A stretch of DNA of 64,000 nt, from assembly GCF_021190955.1 (NCBI RefSeq), contig NZ_JAIOAO010000001.1:2108001-2172000 (forward strand). Reading direction: 5' to 3'. Positions 18,722 to 27,532 of this stretch are shown here, in pieces. The position numbers and the translations under genes are program-made. How positions within the stretch are numbered: the stretch's first letter is position 1; each line of letters starts with the position of its first letter. Source of the DNA: Parachryseolinea silvisoli. Lineage in GTDB: Bacteria > Bacteroidota > Bacteroidia > Cytophagales > Cyclobacteriaceae. The notes beneath the pieces are model-generated. The model worked only from the letters and a program-made list of their open reading frames with translations. It was not told the DNA's origin and ran no database searches.

Positions 18722-18772
18722 AAACCATGTTCAAGTTCTTGCATTTAAGCGCAAGAAACTTGAGCATGGTTT
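18722..18772. terminator. Long hairpin terminator between convergent genes
   Basis: AAACCATGTTCAAGTTCTTG (18722 on) pairs with the segment ending at 18772 (CAAGAAACTTGAGCATGGTT) with one mismatch and one bulge. The loop is ATTTAAGC. It stands between the AraC gene and the RidA-like gene, which converge. Confidence 0.75.
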
Positions 18773-18797
18773 ATAAAAGACGCTATCCCCGACGGCT

Positions 18798-19187
18798 CTA
18801 CTTTACAACAGTCGCTTCCAGCTCAATTTTCAATGTTTCAAAAAGTGTTTTCACCTCAAAGAAGGTAGCGGCTTGCTTGATCCCATTGTTAGCAATCCAT
18901 TCGCCGAACAGATCAAAACAGGGGAAAAATTCTTCGTGCGAAGTAGTATAGACATTCAGGCGAACAATGTTTTTACATTCATACCCGGCCTCGCGAATCA
19001 CTTGTTCCAGATTCTGAATGGCCAGCTGCAATTGCGTTTTCATGTCCGCTGAGCTTGATGTGCCATCTGCGTGTACGGCTGCCTGGCCGGCGCAATACAA
19101 GGTGCTTTGAACTTGTTTTACTTCTACAGCCTGAACATAATGACGTCCATTTTGCCATTTCCAGGGGTTGATAACTCTTGTTTCCAT
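18798..19187 (-). CDS. RidA family (YjgF/YER057c/UK114) protein
   Basis: 129 residues, the typical length of the trimeric Rid fold. Matching segments are LYCAGQAAVHADG, then NLEQVIREAGYECKNIVRLNVYTT and the closing LKIELEATVVK. The Arg that binds the substrate carboxylate in true RidA imine deaminases (in a PARS-like motif) is not visible. The equivalent stretch reads GIKQAATFFEV. It is therefore more likely one of the Rid subfamilies without 2-aminoacrylate deaminase activity. Monocistronic. Confidence 0.88.
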   Translation of the reverse strand: METRVINPWKWQNGRHYVQAVEVKQVQSTLYCAGQAAVHADGTSSSADMKTQLQLAIQNLEQVIREAGYECKNIVRLNVYTTSHEEFFPCFDLFGEWIANNGIKQAATFFEVKTLFETLKIELEATVVK

Positions 19188-19304
19188 TTTTGCTTTGCTT
19201 TAGATTTATGTCGCCATATTCATTTATGGCATATTTTCTGCAAAGCTATAAACAGCATTTGTAGCGAGACCGTGATCTACCGCACGTTTATGGTGTGCGC
19301 CAGA

Positions 19305-19874
19305 TCACGCCTGTGAGCTCAGCCGGCTTAGCGTCTCTCGTGTAACGCCTAAATAAGCAGCCAGTTGCGTCTTGGGCACGCGTTGCAGCAGCGACGGATG
19401 TTGCCGGATCAATTGTTCGTAACGCTCCTGTGTACTGGCGGTCATCAACGACAGAATACGACGTTGGGCCGCCAGGAACCCAAAAATCGTTTTCTCCAGG
19501 AAAAAATGTTCTATTTTGGGTAGGCCTGCACACAGTGCACGATAATCTTCGAGCGACAAACAAAGTACCTCCGTATCCTCCAAACATTCCATAGACAACG
19601 TGGCCTTCGTCCGGGTGTAGTAGGCCTGAAGATCACTATCCCACCAATCCTCCATGGCGAATGCCAGTATATGCTGCTTTTCGGCATCGTCTGTATACAC
19701 CAGTTTCGTAAGTCCCGACAGAAGAAAATAATTATACGGCACCATCTCCCCGCGTTGCACCATGAACTGGTGCTTTTTGAAACTTTTTCGAATGAAGTGC
19801 TTGCTTACGAAAGCGAACTCGTCAGCGGTGAGCGGTACGATCTTTTCAATATGTTCTTTTAATTTCGGATGCAT
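19305..19874 (-). CDS. Crp/Fnr family transcriptional regulator
   Basis: 189 residues. A cyclic-nucleotide-binding-like beta roll occupies about residues 20-125 (HQFMVQRGEMVPYNYFLLSG, then LECLEDTEVLCLSLEDY). A helix-turn-helix follows near the end (VPKTQLAAYLGVTRETLSRL). The short C-terminus and lack of Cys clusters fit the Bacteroidota Crp-like group, not oxygen-sensing Fnr. It is divergent from the SNF2 helicase gene and upstream of the RidA-like gene on the same strand, 117 bp apart. Confidence 0.92.
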   Translation of the reverse strand: MHPKLKEHIEKIVPLTADEFAFVSKHFIRKSFKKHQFMVQRGEMVPYNYFLLSGLTKLVYTDDAEKQHILAFAMEDWWDSDLQAYYTRTKATLSMECLEDTEVLCLSLEDYRALCAGLPKIEHFFLEKTIFGFLAAQRRILSLMTASTQERYEQLIRQHPSLLQRVPKTQLAAYLGVTRETLSRLSSQA

Positions 19875-19991
19875 GAATTTATGTCAAAATCCAACACGAT
19901 AGGGGCAATTGATTCAACGGCAAGATACCTGGAAAAGTCCTTAAAAAGGAACTCAGGTAATGTCAGAAAAAAGGCTAAAATTTAGGACGCG

Positions 19992-22889
19992 ATGTCATTT
20001 CCTCCTTTCGATACCAACGGCAACCTCGCCATGCTTCCGCCCGACAACCTGGACAACGGTGAGGGGCAAATCATTGTTGTGTTTGGCAAACACAAATACT
20101 ATAACCTTTTCAACGTACAACTCACCCGCTGCGCGAATACGTCGCGTGCCACCCTCAAAGGGCCATTTGCACCGATCAATCCGCTGCAGCACGCCTGGAA
20201 GAAAACCAATCCGGACATTCTCAAATTTTACCTCGCCGTCACAAAGTTCCAGACCGTATACCAAAAGTCCGCGCACGATCTCGAAAGCCTCCAGGCACTG
20301 GTACGGAACCCTGCGCAGTACGAGTTCTATTTTCACGACAGCCGGGTGTCCGAAAAGATCACGGCACGATCGCTTCGTCGCGTGAATGTCATGAACGTCA
20401 ACCTGAAAGCATCTGTAGTCGTCCGGCATGAGGGCCAGTTGACAACGGTAACGTGCAACGTCGTGGTCGGCGAGCATGCGTACGACATCGAAGCCCTCAC
20501 CATTCTATTCGACTACTTTGTGGTGGTCGATAACCAATGGTATTTACCGGGCGATCCGCAGGTAATCAACGTATTGGCCTATTTTAAAACGCATGGCCCC
20601 GTGATGCGTGTCGCCAAGCCTGACTTTGAAAGCTTCCGACAACATGTATTAGCACAGATCGATCTGTATCTACCCGTTATCTACGAGCACGTCACAACAC
20701 CCCCTGTCGGTCTGCTCCAACCGAAGCTGGAGGTGCAACTAAAAATTTACCTCTCCGACCTGCAGCAATACGTCACGATCACTCCGGTAATTCAATACGG
20801 TGACACCGAAATACCGATACGTTCACAAAGGCAGGTCTATACGCGCGACCAAAAAGGAAAGGAAATACACATTGCACGAGACGGTGCATTGGAAGATGAA
20901 TTTATGGGGCTGCTGCTTAGACAAGGCAATCATTTTATGGAGCAGTTTGACAATCCTCTCTTATATTTCTATGTGTCACGCCATGCCTTTCTGGACCTCC
21001 ACTGGTTCCTGGCCCTCATGGAAGAGTGGACCCGGCGCAACATCCAGGTTTTTGGGTTTCGGGAGCTGACCGGCAACAAATTTACACCCCACCGCATCCA
21101 TGTACACGTGGATGTGATCAGCGGCTTGCATTGGTTCAACAGTCAGTTCGATATTCGCTTCGGCAATACAACGGTATCGTTGCACCAGGTACAACGGGCG
21201 CTAAAAAACAGGAGCCATTACATTTCGCTGGATGATGGGACAACCGGGATACTTCCGGAAGAATGGGTTGAAAAATTCAAAAACTATTTCCGCATCAGCG
21301 AAATTGAAAATGATAACACCCTGCGACTCAGCAAAGTGAACTACACCGCCCTGGACGAGCTCTACCATGCACATGAGCTGATGCCGGCGGTGAAAGACGA
21401 AATAGCCGGCATAGAAGAAAAGTTCAGGCAGCTGGCATCCATTACGGCTGTCCCCGCACCGGCTGCGCTGCTGGCCGAGCTGAGGCCGTACCAGGCGCAC
21501 GGCTTGTCGTGGTTGAATCTTCTGGACGACATGGGGTTTGGTGGCTGTCTTGCCGACGATATGGGCCTGGGTAAATCGCTCCAGGTAATTGCCTTTGTAC
21601 TTCTCCTGAAAAAGAAGAAAGGTAAACAGACACATTTGATCGTCGTCCCCACGACGCTTCTCACGGCCTGGAAAGACGAATGCGCCAAATTCGCACCTAC
21701 ACTCGCTGTACACATCCAACACGGCACTTCTAAAATTTCAACGATAGCGTTCGACGCCTATAATATCGTTCTGACATCGTATGGCAACATGGTCTCGGAT
21801 ATACTTTCACTAACAGCCTTTACGTTTGACTATATTTTTCTGGACGAGTCGCAGAACATCAAAAATCCCTCCTCGCAACGCTTTAAAGCAGCGCAGCTTC
21901 TCCACGCGAAGAATAAGATCACGCTATCAGGAACACCCTTCGAAAACAATGTATGGGACCTCTATGCCCAATTCGCGTTTGCGTGTCCCGGCTTACTGGG
22001 GAGCCGACAATACTTCCGCGACATTTTCGCGATCCCCATTGGCAAATTTAAAAGCAAACGTGCCATCGATGCCCTCAGCAAAAAAATAGCCCCGTTCATC
22101 CTCCGGAGAACCAAGCAAGAAGTTTCGCAAGAGCTCCCGGAAAAAACCGAAATGGTACTCTACTGTACGATGAGTGCCGGACAACGGGCGCTATACAGTC
22201 AAGAAGAACGGAAGTTTCGGGATAGAGTATCCGCATTTACCGACGACGATATTCCAAAGCATGCGTTAAACATCCTGAAAGGGTTAACCCGGCTGCGCCT
22301 GATCTGCAATTCACCCGCGCTGGCTAAAGACGAAGGCGCCTCCGAGGAAGCCTCCGGCAAGCTTGATACATTGATCGAGCGAATTTCGAGCCTCCATAAA
22401 AACCATAAGATCTTAGTGTTTTCGCAATTCGTCTCGATGCTGGACCTCATCCGGGAACGGTTGGAAACGGAAAACATTACGTCCACGATGCTCACCGGCA
22501 AAACCGTTAAGCGCGAAAAAATTATCGGCAACTTTCAGACAGACGACTCCATCCGGGTATTCCTCATCAGCCTCAAGGCGGGAGGAACCGGTCTGAATTT
22601 AACATCTGCCGACTATGTTTTTATCGTTGACCCTTGGTGGAATTCTGCCGTGGAGAACCAGGCGATCGACCGGCTCTATCGCATTGGCCAGACAAAAAAT
22701 GTAGTGGCTGTGCGACTTGTCTGCAAGGACACTATCGAAGAAAAAATCATGACCCTGAAGCACGCGAAAGACGACATTGCAAAGGGCCTTGTCCTGACGG
22801 ACGGCAATCTGTCGGCACTATCCCGCGCCGATATCTTCTCGTTGCTGACGCAAACACCGGCAGATTTACAGCAGCCTGTTGTTTCATAA
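19992..22889 (+). CDS. SNF2-family DEAD/DEAH-box helicase
   Basis: 965 residues. The C-terminal half has the Swi2/Snf2 ATPase: Walker A in LADDMGLGKSLQ near residue 520, motif II as DESQ near 617, LSGTPFEN for motif III, and the C-terminal lobe with LVFSQF, AGGTGLNLTSADYVF and DRLYRIGQ near 893. The N-terminal 480 residues do not show a family mark I can name and lack an obvious SWIM zinc motif. Enzymes of this group remodel nucleoprotein, often on RNA polymerase or DNA ends. No methylase, nuclease or other defence gene is adjacent, so a defence role is not supported. Confidence 0.93.
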   Translation: MSFPPFDTNGNLAMLPPDNLDNGEGQIIVVFGKHKYYNLFNVQLTRCANTSRATLKGPFAPINPLQHAWKKTNPDILKFYLAVTKFQTVYQKSAHDLESLQALVRNPAQYEFYFHDSRVSEKITARSLRRVNVMNVNLKASVVVRHEGQLTTVTCNVVVGEHAYDIEALTILFDYFVVVDNQWYLPGDPQVINVLAYFKTHGPVMRVAKPDFESFRQHVLAQIDLYLPVIYEHVTTPPVGLLQPKLEVQLKIYLSDLQQYVTITPVIQYGDTEIPIRSQRQVYTRDQKGKEIHIARDGALEDEFMGLLLRQGNHFMEQFDNPLLYFYVSRHAFLDLHWFLALMEEWTRRNIQVFGFRELTGNKFTPHRIHVHVDVISGLHWFNSQFDIRFGNTTVSLHQVQRALKNRSHYISLDDGTTGILPEEWVEKFKNYFRISEIENDNTLRLSKVNYTALDELYHAHELMPAVKDEIAGIEEKFRQLASITAVPAPAALLAELRPYQAHGLSWLNLLDDMGFGGCLADDMGLGKSLQVIAFVLLLKKKKGKQTHLIVVPTTLLTAWKDECAKFAPTLAVHIQHGTSKISTIAFDAYNIVLTSYGNMVSDILSLTAFTFDYIFLDESQNIKNPSSQRFKAAQLLHAKNKITLSGTPFENNVWDLYAQFAFACPGLLGSRQYFRDIFAIPIGKFKSKRAIDALSKKIAPFILRRTKQEVSQELPEKTEMVLYCTMSAGQRALYSQEERKFRDRVSAFTDDDIPKHALNILKGLTRLRLICNSPALAKDEGASEEASGKLDTLIERISSLHKNHKILVFSQFVSMLDLIRERLETENITSTMLTGKTVKREKIIGNFQTDDSIRVFLISLKAGGTGLNLTSADYVFIVDPWWNSAVENQAIDRLYRIGQTKNVVAVRLVCKDTIEEKIMTLKHAKDDIAKGLVLTDGNLSALSRADIFSLLTQTPADLQQPVVS

Positions 22890-22922
22890 TTCCGCAGGCA
22901 AACGTGCTCCACCGCGACAGCG

Positions 22923-23492
22923 TTACGAAGCCTTTTTCTGCAGGGAGCGTGCAATGATATCAGCAATTCTAGCCGCGCGTGTTTGGGGACGCTTGGCAAA
23001 TTTTAGATTCATTAACAGGAGCTTTTTTATCGATTTCGCCAATAAATTGAAATTCTTTTTTGCTTCAGGTGTTTTCTTAAAAGCCTCTTCCAGGTCCTTT
23101 GGAATGACCAGTTTCTCCACGTCATCTAAAATCGTCCAGGCACCATTCTTCTTGGACACTTCGATTGCCTCATGCCCGGCCTTTGTCATTTGCCGCTGCT
23201 GGATTAATCGTTCAACTCTTTCTTTGTTTATCTTAGACCATGTGCCTTTTGCTTTTCTTTTACTGAAGAATTGTTTGAATTGCTCATCGGAGACAGAGAG
23301 TCTTTTACCATCAATCCATCCAAAGCATAGTGCCTGCTCAACGGCTTCATCCCAATCGATGGATGGCATATTCGCTTTCTTTTTATAGAGAATAAGCCAG
23401 ACAGATTCTTTCGTCTTATGGTTCTTACGCAGCCACTCTCTCCAATCTTTAAGACTTGTCGGGCAAAAGGTTTCTATCGTTGCTTTTTCCAT
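22923..23492 (-). CDS. YdeI/OmpD-associated family protein
   Basis: 189 residues matching the YdeI (OmdA) family. The early segment is LKDWREWLRKNHKTKESVWL, then IDWDEAVEQALCFGWIDG and KRKAKGTWSKINKERVERL. The basic C-terminal domain (NFNLLAKSIKKLLLMNL) corresponds to the OmdA region. E. coli YdeI is implicated in resistance to peptides and bacteriocins, but most members are uncharacterised. It converges with the SNF2 gene (33 bp between stop codons) and is upstream of a beta-barrel gene on the same strand. Confidence 0.88.
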   Translation of the reverse strand: MEKATIETFCPTSLKDWREWLRKNHKTKESVWLILYKKKANMPSIDWDEAVEQALCFGWIDGKRLSVSDEQFKQFFSKRKAKGTWSKINKERVERLIQQRQMTKAGHEAIEVSKKNGAWTILDDVEKLVIPKDLEEAFKKTPEAKKNFNLLAKSIKKLLLMNLKFAKRPQTRAARIADIIARSLQKKAS

Positions 23493-23545
23493 GATTTCAC
23501 GATGCTAAGGGCAGCCGAGGCACCTTGAAATTTACACAATTTGCA

Positions 23546-24184
23546 TTAGAAGCGACCTAATTTAAGGGCAACGTTTCCTGACACATTACTTAAGTCGCTA
23601 TCACCGAGTCCCTTTGCATTACTGCCGATGGTTTGGCGATACGATATACCAGGACTAAGGCGCATCCATTTGGTGAGATTTATTTCAACCTGCGCGCCGG
23701 GTTCCAGCACCACGAAGAAATCGGTATCGTGACTGTAGTTTTTATACCGTTTTTCATCTCTATCATTATCCAGGTATTGCGCAGTAAAGCCGGCGCCCGA
23801 CAGCAGGTTAAAAGCGAAGTGTACTTTTTTATTGGAATTCACAACGTATTCCGTCATTAGTCCGAAATGACCGTATTGGTAACGCAGATCGGCACCGGAT
23901 ATAGTTTTGTTAGCCTCGGGTACACGCAAGCTTGTATTGGTGGCTGCGCCGCCGACGCCGATAAGTAGTCTTTGGTTGATAAAATAGCCGAGGTAAAGGC
24001 CACCGAGGTTTGCATATTCGCCGTTTATCGAAGTCGAGGCGTTGGTCAGTGCGCCGTAAAATCCAGACGACTGAATGGATTTGAATGAAAATACGGTCTG
24101 AGGTTGCTGTTCTGTTGTCTCTTGCTGCGCAAAAAGATTCCCGGCTGCCGTTAACAGCAGCATGATTGTAAAATGCTTCTTCAT
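23546..24184 (-). CDS. Outer-membrane beta-barrel protein, putative
   Basis: 212 residues. A signal peptide (MKKHFTIMLLLTAAGNLFAQ) is followed by alternating hydrophobic strands with aromatic ends (GLYLGYFINQRLLIGVGGAA, FGLMTEYV, RLSPGISYRQTIG). The last residues are VALKLGRF, so a C-terminal aromatic is present as in barrels. It resembles small OmpA-like or OmpW-like porins of Bacteroidota. The exact role is unknown. Confidence 0.75.
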   Translation of the reverse strand: MKKHFTIMLLLTAAGNLFAQQETTEQQPQTVFSFKSIQSSGFYGALTNASTSINGEYANLGGLYLGYFINQRLLIGVGGAATNTSLRVPEANKTISGADLRYQYGHFGLMTEYVVNSNKKVHFAFNLLSGAGFTAQYLDNDRDEKRYKNYSHDTDFFVVLEPGAQVEINLTKWMRLSPGISYRQTIGSNAKGLGDSDLSNVSGNVALKLGRF

Positions 24185-24290
24185 ATTCTTGCTATTTGCA
24201 GTATGACAACGAACGCGCGGCGTACCCCTATGGATGGGGCAAATTAAACTTCATACGTTGATTTTCCCGGGCCCGGATTATTATATCGGC

Positions 24291-24319
24291 TTGCCAGAGG
24301 CTAAACACAAATAATTTCG
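24291..24319 (+). promoter_or_regulatory. Possible promoter of the small lipoprotein gene
   Basis: TTG at 24291-24293 and TAATTTCG at 24312-24319 (one base off TAnnTTTG) are 18 nt apart. They would give a leader of about 50 nt. This is a weak match. Confidence 0.3.
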
Positions 24320-24378
24320 CAGATCCCCGCTACAACTTCACTCCACTAAACGGTGTCTAAATACATAATAATCGAGCC

Positions 24379-24690
24379 ATGAAAATTATCTATACAGTAG
24401 CTATTACAGCATCACTATCTGTAACCTGGGGCTGCAAAGACGACGCAAAAGAAAAGCAGGATTATACTTTTATAAAAGAGTATTGTGCCCAGATAACTGT
24501 CGGAGGAGTCGTCGGTGTGGATGACAAATGCTTTGAAATCGGCGACGTTGTTGTCGGCGCTAAGAAAAGCAAAGGGGTCATCACGATTAGAATAGCCGAC
24601 CACCTTCCAATAAATGAAGGTCCGGCAAATAGCGCAAGCTATCAAGAATTCTTAGACATCCCCGTTGACTATTTAGTACCGAAAGAATAA
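24379..24690 (+). CDS. Small hypothetical lipoprotein
   Basis: 103 residues, family not recognised. It has a short signal sequence ending SVTWGC, so the Cys at about residue 19 is probably lipidated. The remaining 84 residues contain two more Cys (KEYCAQI and DKCFEIG) that could form a disulfide and a run of beta-strand-like segments (IGDVVVGAKKSKGVITIRI). It is divergent from the beta-barrel gene and stands alone. Confidence 0.6.
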   Translation: MKIIYTVAITASLSVTWGCKDDAKEKQDYTFIKEYCAQITVGGVVGVDDKCFEIGDVVVGAKKSKGVITIRIADHLPINEGPANSASYQEFLDIPVDYLVPKE

Positions 24691-24773
24691 TCACGAGCTG
24701 CTCTTTTTTGGTAGAGAGACTGAGCATAAATACGTCTAAAGCATAAGCTCATCGTAGGGATATATAATAATTA

Positions 24774-24798
24774 ACCCCACGCCTCGAAGACGTGGGGT
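24774..24798 (-). terminator. Rho-independent terminator of the M57 protease gene
   Basis: ACCCCACG pairs with CGTGGGGT around a 9-nt loop. On the minus strand it is followed by TAATTATTATATA. It lies 28 bp past the protease stop codon. Confidence 0.75.
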
Positions 24799-24825
24799 CT
24801 GGGTATGCTTCGCGTACCGGATCGA

Positions 24826-26001
24826 CTAAATTTTAGTAATGCGGAACCAGTTGATGTTCCAACCACCGGCCTGCGCATAGATGCCGACGTTGTATGTGCC
24901 AGCGTTGATGGTAACGTTGTGTGACACGGTTGTCCACGTTTGCCAGCCACCAGTTGAAGGGATATTAATAGCTCCCAGCACCGTAGTGCCGGCATTGAGG
25001 TCGAGCGAGAGGCGACCGCCGCCGTTGGTGCTGGCTACTCTGTATTCAACCCGATATGTGCCGGATGTGGGTATATTGATGCTGTTGTAAGCCAGCCAGT
25101 CTGCCGTTTCTATGGCCCCTATGTTTGAGCCTCCGCCCGAATCTGTACACGCTTCCACCTTTATGCCAGCCATAGCTGAATAATTTTCGGCCTGTATCGT
25201 ACGGGTGAAGGAACCAGCGGGATACATGTAACGTACCGCGACAAGGTCGTAGTTGGTAAAGCCATTCCAGGGCAATACGAATGAGTTCATCACCGAGTTA
25301 GGATCAGTTGCCGGTGTACCGGGTACGATCGTTCCGGTAGTTTGGTCTGTATGCCAGAACCCGATATTGTGACCCATTTCGTGTGCCATGGCAAACAGCT
25401 TTTGATTGGCGGCCATGTCATTGAAGCGTGGGTTGATTTCGAGGGTACCCTTTCCGCTGCCGGAAGGCAGCGTCGCCCGGGCCACCCAGTTTGCCGCGTC
25501 ATATGCGCCCACGAATACATTGATATTGGCCTCTGCCTGTGTGCCTACCCGTACCAGGCGAAGCTTTGAGCCGCCTACTCCGTTCCATTGTGCAATGGCG
25601 CCCACGACGGCATCACGCCATCCTTGCGTAAGCGCGGGCTGTATGTAGTATTTAAAGTTTGTAGCCTGGGCATTTGTCAACAGAATGTTGTGCATGCGTT
25701 GCTCTGTTCTGCCATTGGCCGATTCTTCTGTGTCAATGTATTGGTCGATCGTATTACGATCAACGATCATGTCACGGCTAACTGTAAACTGGTCGGTCGT
25801 TTTGTCGTAGGCGATGTCGCCACGTCCGACACCCGAAGCTTCTTCGAGGAATGTGTAGTACTTATCCAGTGTAGTCTCCGTGGTTAGCGCTGGGACGACT
25901 TCCTCGTTACTTTCCTGGTCGCAGGAGAAGGCAACTAGCGCAAGGCATAGTGCGGCAGCGGAGGATTTGAGCACAAATCCTGATCGTTTTGTTTTTTTCA
26001 T
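24826..26001 (-). CDS. M57 family zinc metalloprotease with C-terminal CBM6 domain
   Basis: 391 residues. A hydrophobic N-terminus ends in a lipobox (LVAFSC), so the protein is a lipoprotein. The catalytic motif HEMGHNIGFWHTD near residue 204 provides the zinc His residues, Glu base and a metzincin third ligand, and NSVMNSF looks like a Met-turn. From about residue 268 the sequence is a carbohydrate-binding module of family 6 (IQAENYSAMAG, then ADWLAYNSINIPTSGTYRVE and WNINWFRI). The fusion suggests a protease tethered to a polysaccharide or glycoprotein surface. It has its own promoter and terminator. Confidence 0.9.
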   Translation of the reverse strand: MKKTKRSGFVLKSSAAALCLALVAFSCDQESNEEVVPALTTETTLDKYYTFLEEASGVGRGDIAYDKTTDQFTVSRDMIVDRNTIDQYIDTEESANGRTEQRMHNILLTNAQATNFKYYIQPALTQGWRDAVVGAIAQWNGVGGSKLRLVRVGTQAEANINVFVGAYDAANWVARATLPSGSGKGTLEINPRFNDMAANQKLFAMAHEMGHNIGFWHTDQTTGTIVPGTPATDPNSVMNSFVLPWNGFTNYDLVAVRYMYPAGSFTRTIQAENYSAMAGIKVEACTDSGGGSNIGAIETADWLAYNSINIPTSGTYRVEYRVASTNGGGRLSLDLNAGTTVLGAINIPSTGGWQTWTTVSHNVTINAGTYNVGIYAQAGGWNINWFRITKI

Positions 26002-26040
26002 AGGCTCAACGTTTATAAGGTTTTAATAATTATTGCGCTA

Positions 26041-26072
26041 CAAACTTAGTCACCAATAGGTTTACGCTCAAA
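26041..26072 (-). promoter_or_regulatory. Promoter of the M57 protease gene
   Basis: Read on the minus strand, TTTG (26069-26072) and TAAGTTTG (26041-26048) form a full Bacteroidota -33/-7 pair with a 20-nt spacer. The start site near 26034 is about 33 nt before the ATG at 26001. Confidence 0.7.
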
Positions 26073-26179
26073 CCTATCAAACGCTGGAATATGACACATT
26101 AACGTTTATGTGAGTTCATTAACTAGTGTGTAATCACAAACATAAACTGATCGGTTCAAAACACTCCGAGACGCGACAC

Positions 26180-27475
26180 TTATTGATCTAATTCCCCCAA
26201 TGTTCTCTTCAGATTTGTCTCTGCAATTTTATAGCCCACCTTCGACTCGATAACGTTGCTATAGGCTTGTTGCCAGATGGTTTGCGCATCCAGGACGTCT
26301 TTTCCTACAATAGTCCCTGCCTTTAACCGATCCTTGCTAAGTCGCAAATTTTCCTCTGCCTGTAGTAAAGAGAGTTCCGCCAGCTTAACACTTCGGGCGC
26401 TTTGATTCACTTGCAAAATGGATTGCTGTACTTGTACGGAAATGACTTGTCTGCTCTCCTTCAGTAAATATTCCTGTGATTGAATACGGTATTGTTGTTC
26501 TTTCACTTTTTCCGTTCGCCTGCCCCACCCGAAGATGGGTACGTTCACCGTAACCAAGCCATAATAACTTGCCATTGAATTGCTGTTGTTTTCCGGGTTT
26601 ACCCCTTGCTTGCCAAACGCGCTAACGCCGCTTATCGCGAGTGATACACTGGGAAAGAGATCACCCTTATAAATCCGTTCCTGGAGTCGGGCCGATTCTA
26701 ACGTCTTTTCCTGAATGCGAATTTCTGATCGAAGACTTTGTGCATGTATTGCCAGGTCTGAAGTTTGAAGCGAATCAAACGTTCCACTGATACTATCCGT
26801 CACGGTAAACTCAACGCTATCACCAAGACCGGTAAGTTGCGCCAGGTTCAGCTTCGCCAACGTAAAGGCATCATTCGCTTGTCTCAGGCTCAGCTGATTT
26901 TGATTTTGCTGAACGCGCGCTCGCAGGAGGTCATTCTTATATGTCAGGCCGGCTATATATTGGTTGTTGATGTCTGTCACCAAAGCCGTTAGCTGCTTAT
27001 GACTTTGTTCTGCTAACTTGATTTGTTCTTTTGCCGAAATCACTTGCCAATACGCTACTTCCGTATTATACAATACATCGGATGTGGTCTGAATCTTACG
27101 TTCTGTTTGAATATTTACAGTGATCGCAGCTGCTTTTCGTCCCAATTGATTTTTCCCTCCCGAGTAGATCAGCTGATTAAAATTAATTCCCGGACTCACC
27201 CCATATTCGGGTAGTAGTGTATTCAGCGGCTTGCCAAAGTAGAACCCCGTAACCGAACCGTCGAGCGTGAATTTTCCATTCGCGTCAGCCTGTTTTTTTT
27301 GAGCTTCCGCTACCAGAATATTCTGATCCGCGGCTTTTACATTGTTATTCTGATGAATAGCTAGTTGTCTGAATTCCTCCAATGTTACGTTGCGCTGCGC
27401 GACAGCCAACGCTGAGGCGAGTAGCGATACTATAATGAGGGATCCGGAGAGACTCCCTTTGAATGTCAACTTCAT
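26180..27475 (-). CDS. TolC family outer-membrane efflux protein
   Basis: 431 residues. A signal peptide (MKLTFKGSLSGSLIIVSLLA, cleavage near ALAVAQ) precedes two outer membrane factor repeats with long helices (NNNVKAADQNILVAEAQKKQ, LTYKNDLLRARVQQNQNQLS and LRLSKDRLKAGTIVGKDVLD). It forms the trimeric exit duct of the pump encoded upstream. It is the last gene of the operon, 57 bp after the RND gene. Confidence 0.93.
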   Translation of the reverse strand: MKLTFKGSLSGSLIIVSLLASALAVAQRNVTLEEFRQLAIHQNNNVKAADQNILVAEAQKKQADANGKFTLDGSVTGFYFGKPLNTLLPEYGVSPGINFNQLIYSGGKNQLGRKAAAITVNIQTERKIQTTSDVLYNTEVAYWQVISAKEQIKLAEQSHKQLTALVTDINNQYIAGLTYKNDLLRARVQQNQNQLSLRQANDAFTLAKLNLAQLTGLGDSVEFTVTDSISGTFDSLQTSDLAIHAQSLRSEIRIQEKTLESARLQERIYKGDLFPSVSLAISGVSAFGKQGVNPENNSNSMASYYGLVTVNVPIFGWGRRTEKVKEQQYRIQSQEYLLKESRQVISVQVQQSILQVNQSARSVKLAELSLLQAEENLRLSKDRLKAGTIVGKDVLDAQTIWQQAYSNVIESKVGYKIAETNLKRTLGELDQ

Positions 27476-27532
27476 TTGATGTTGTTTATGATATGTTATT
27501 TCGATTAAGAGTACTTTCAGTGCAGTAGAAGA

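Noticed and set aside
19992-22889. SNF2 helicase as part of a DISARM-like or other defence system
   Set aside because: Neighbours are a Crp-like regulator and a YdeI-like protein; no methylase, DUF1998, phospholipase D or nuclease gene is present.
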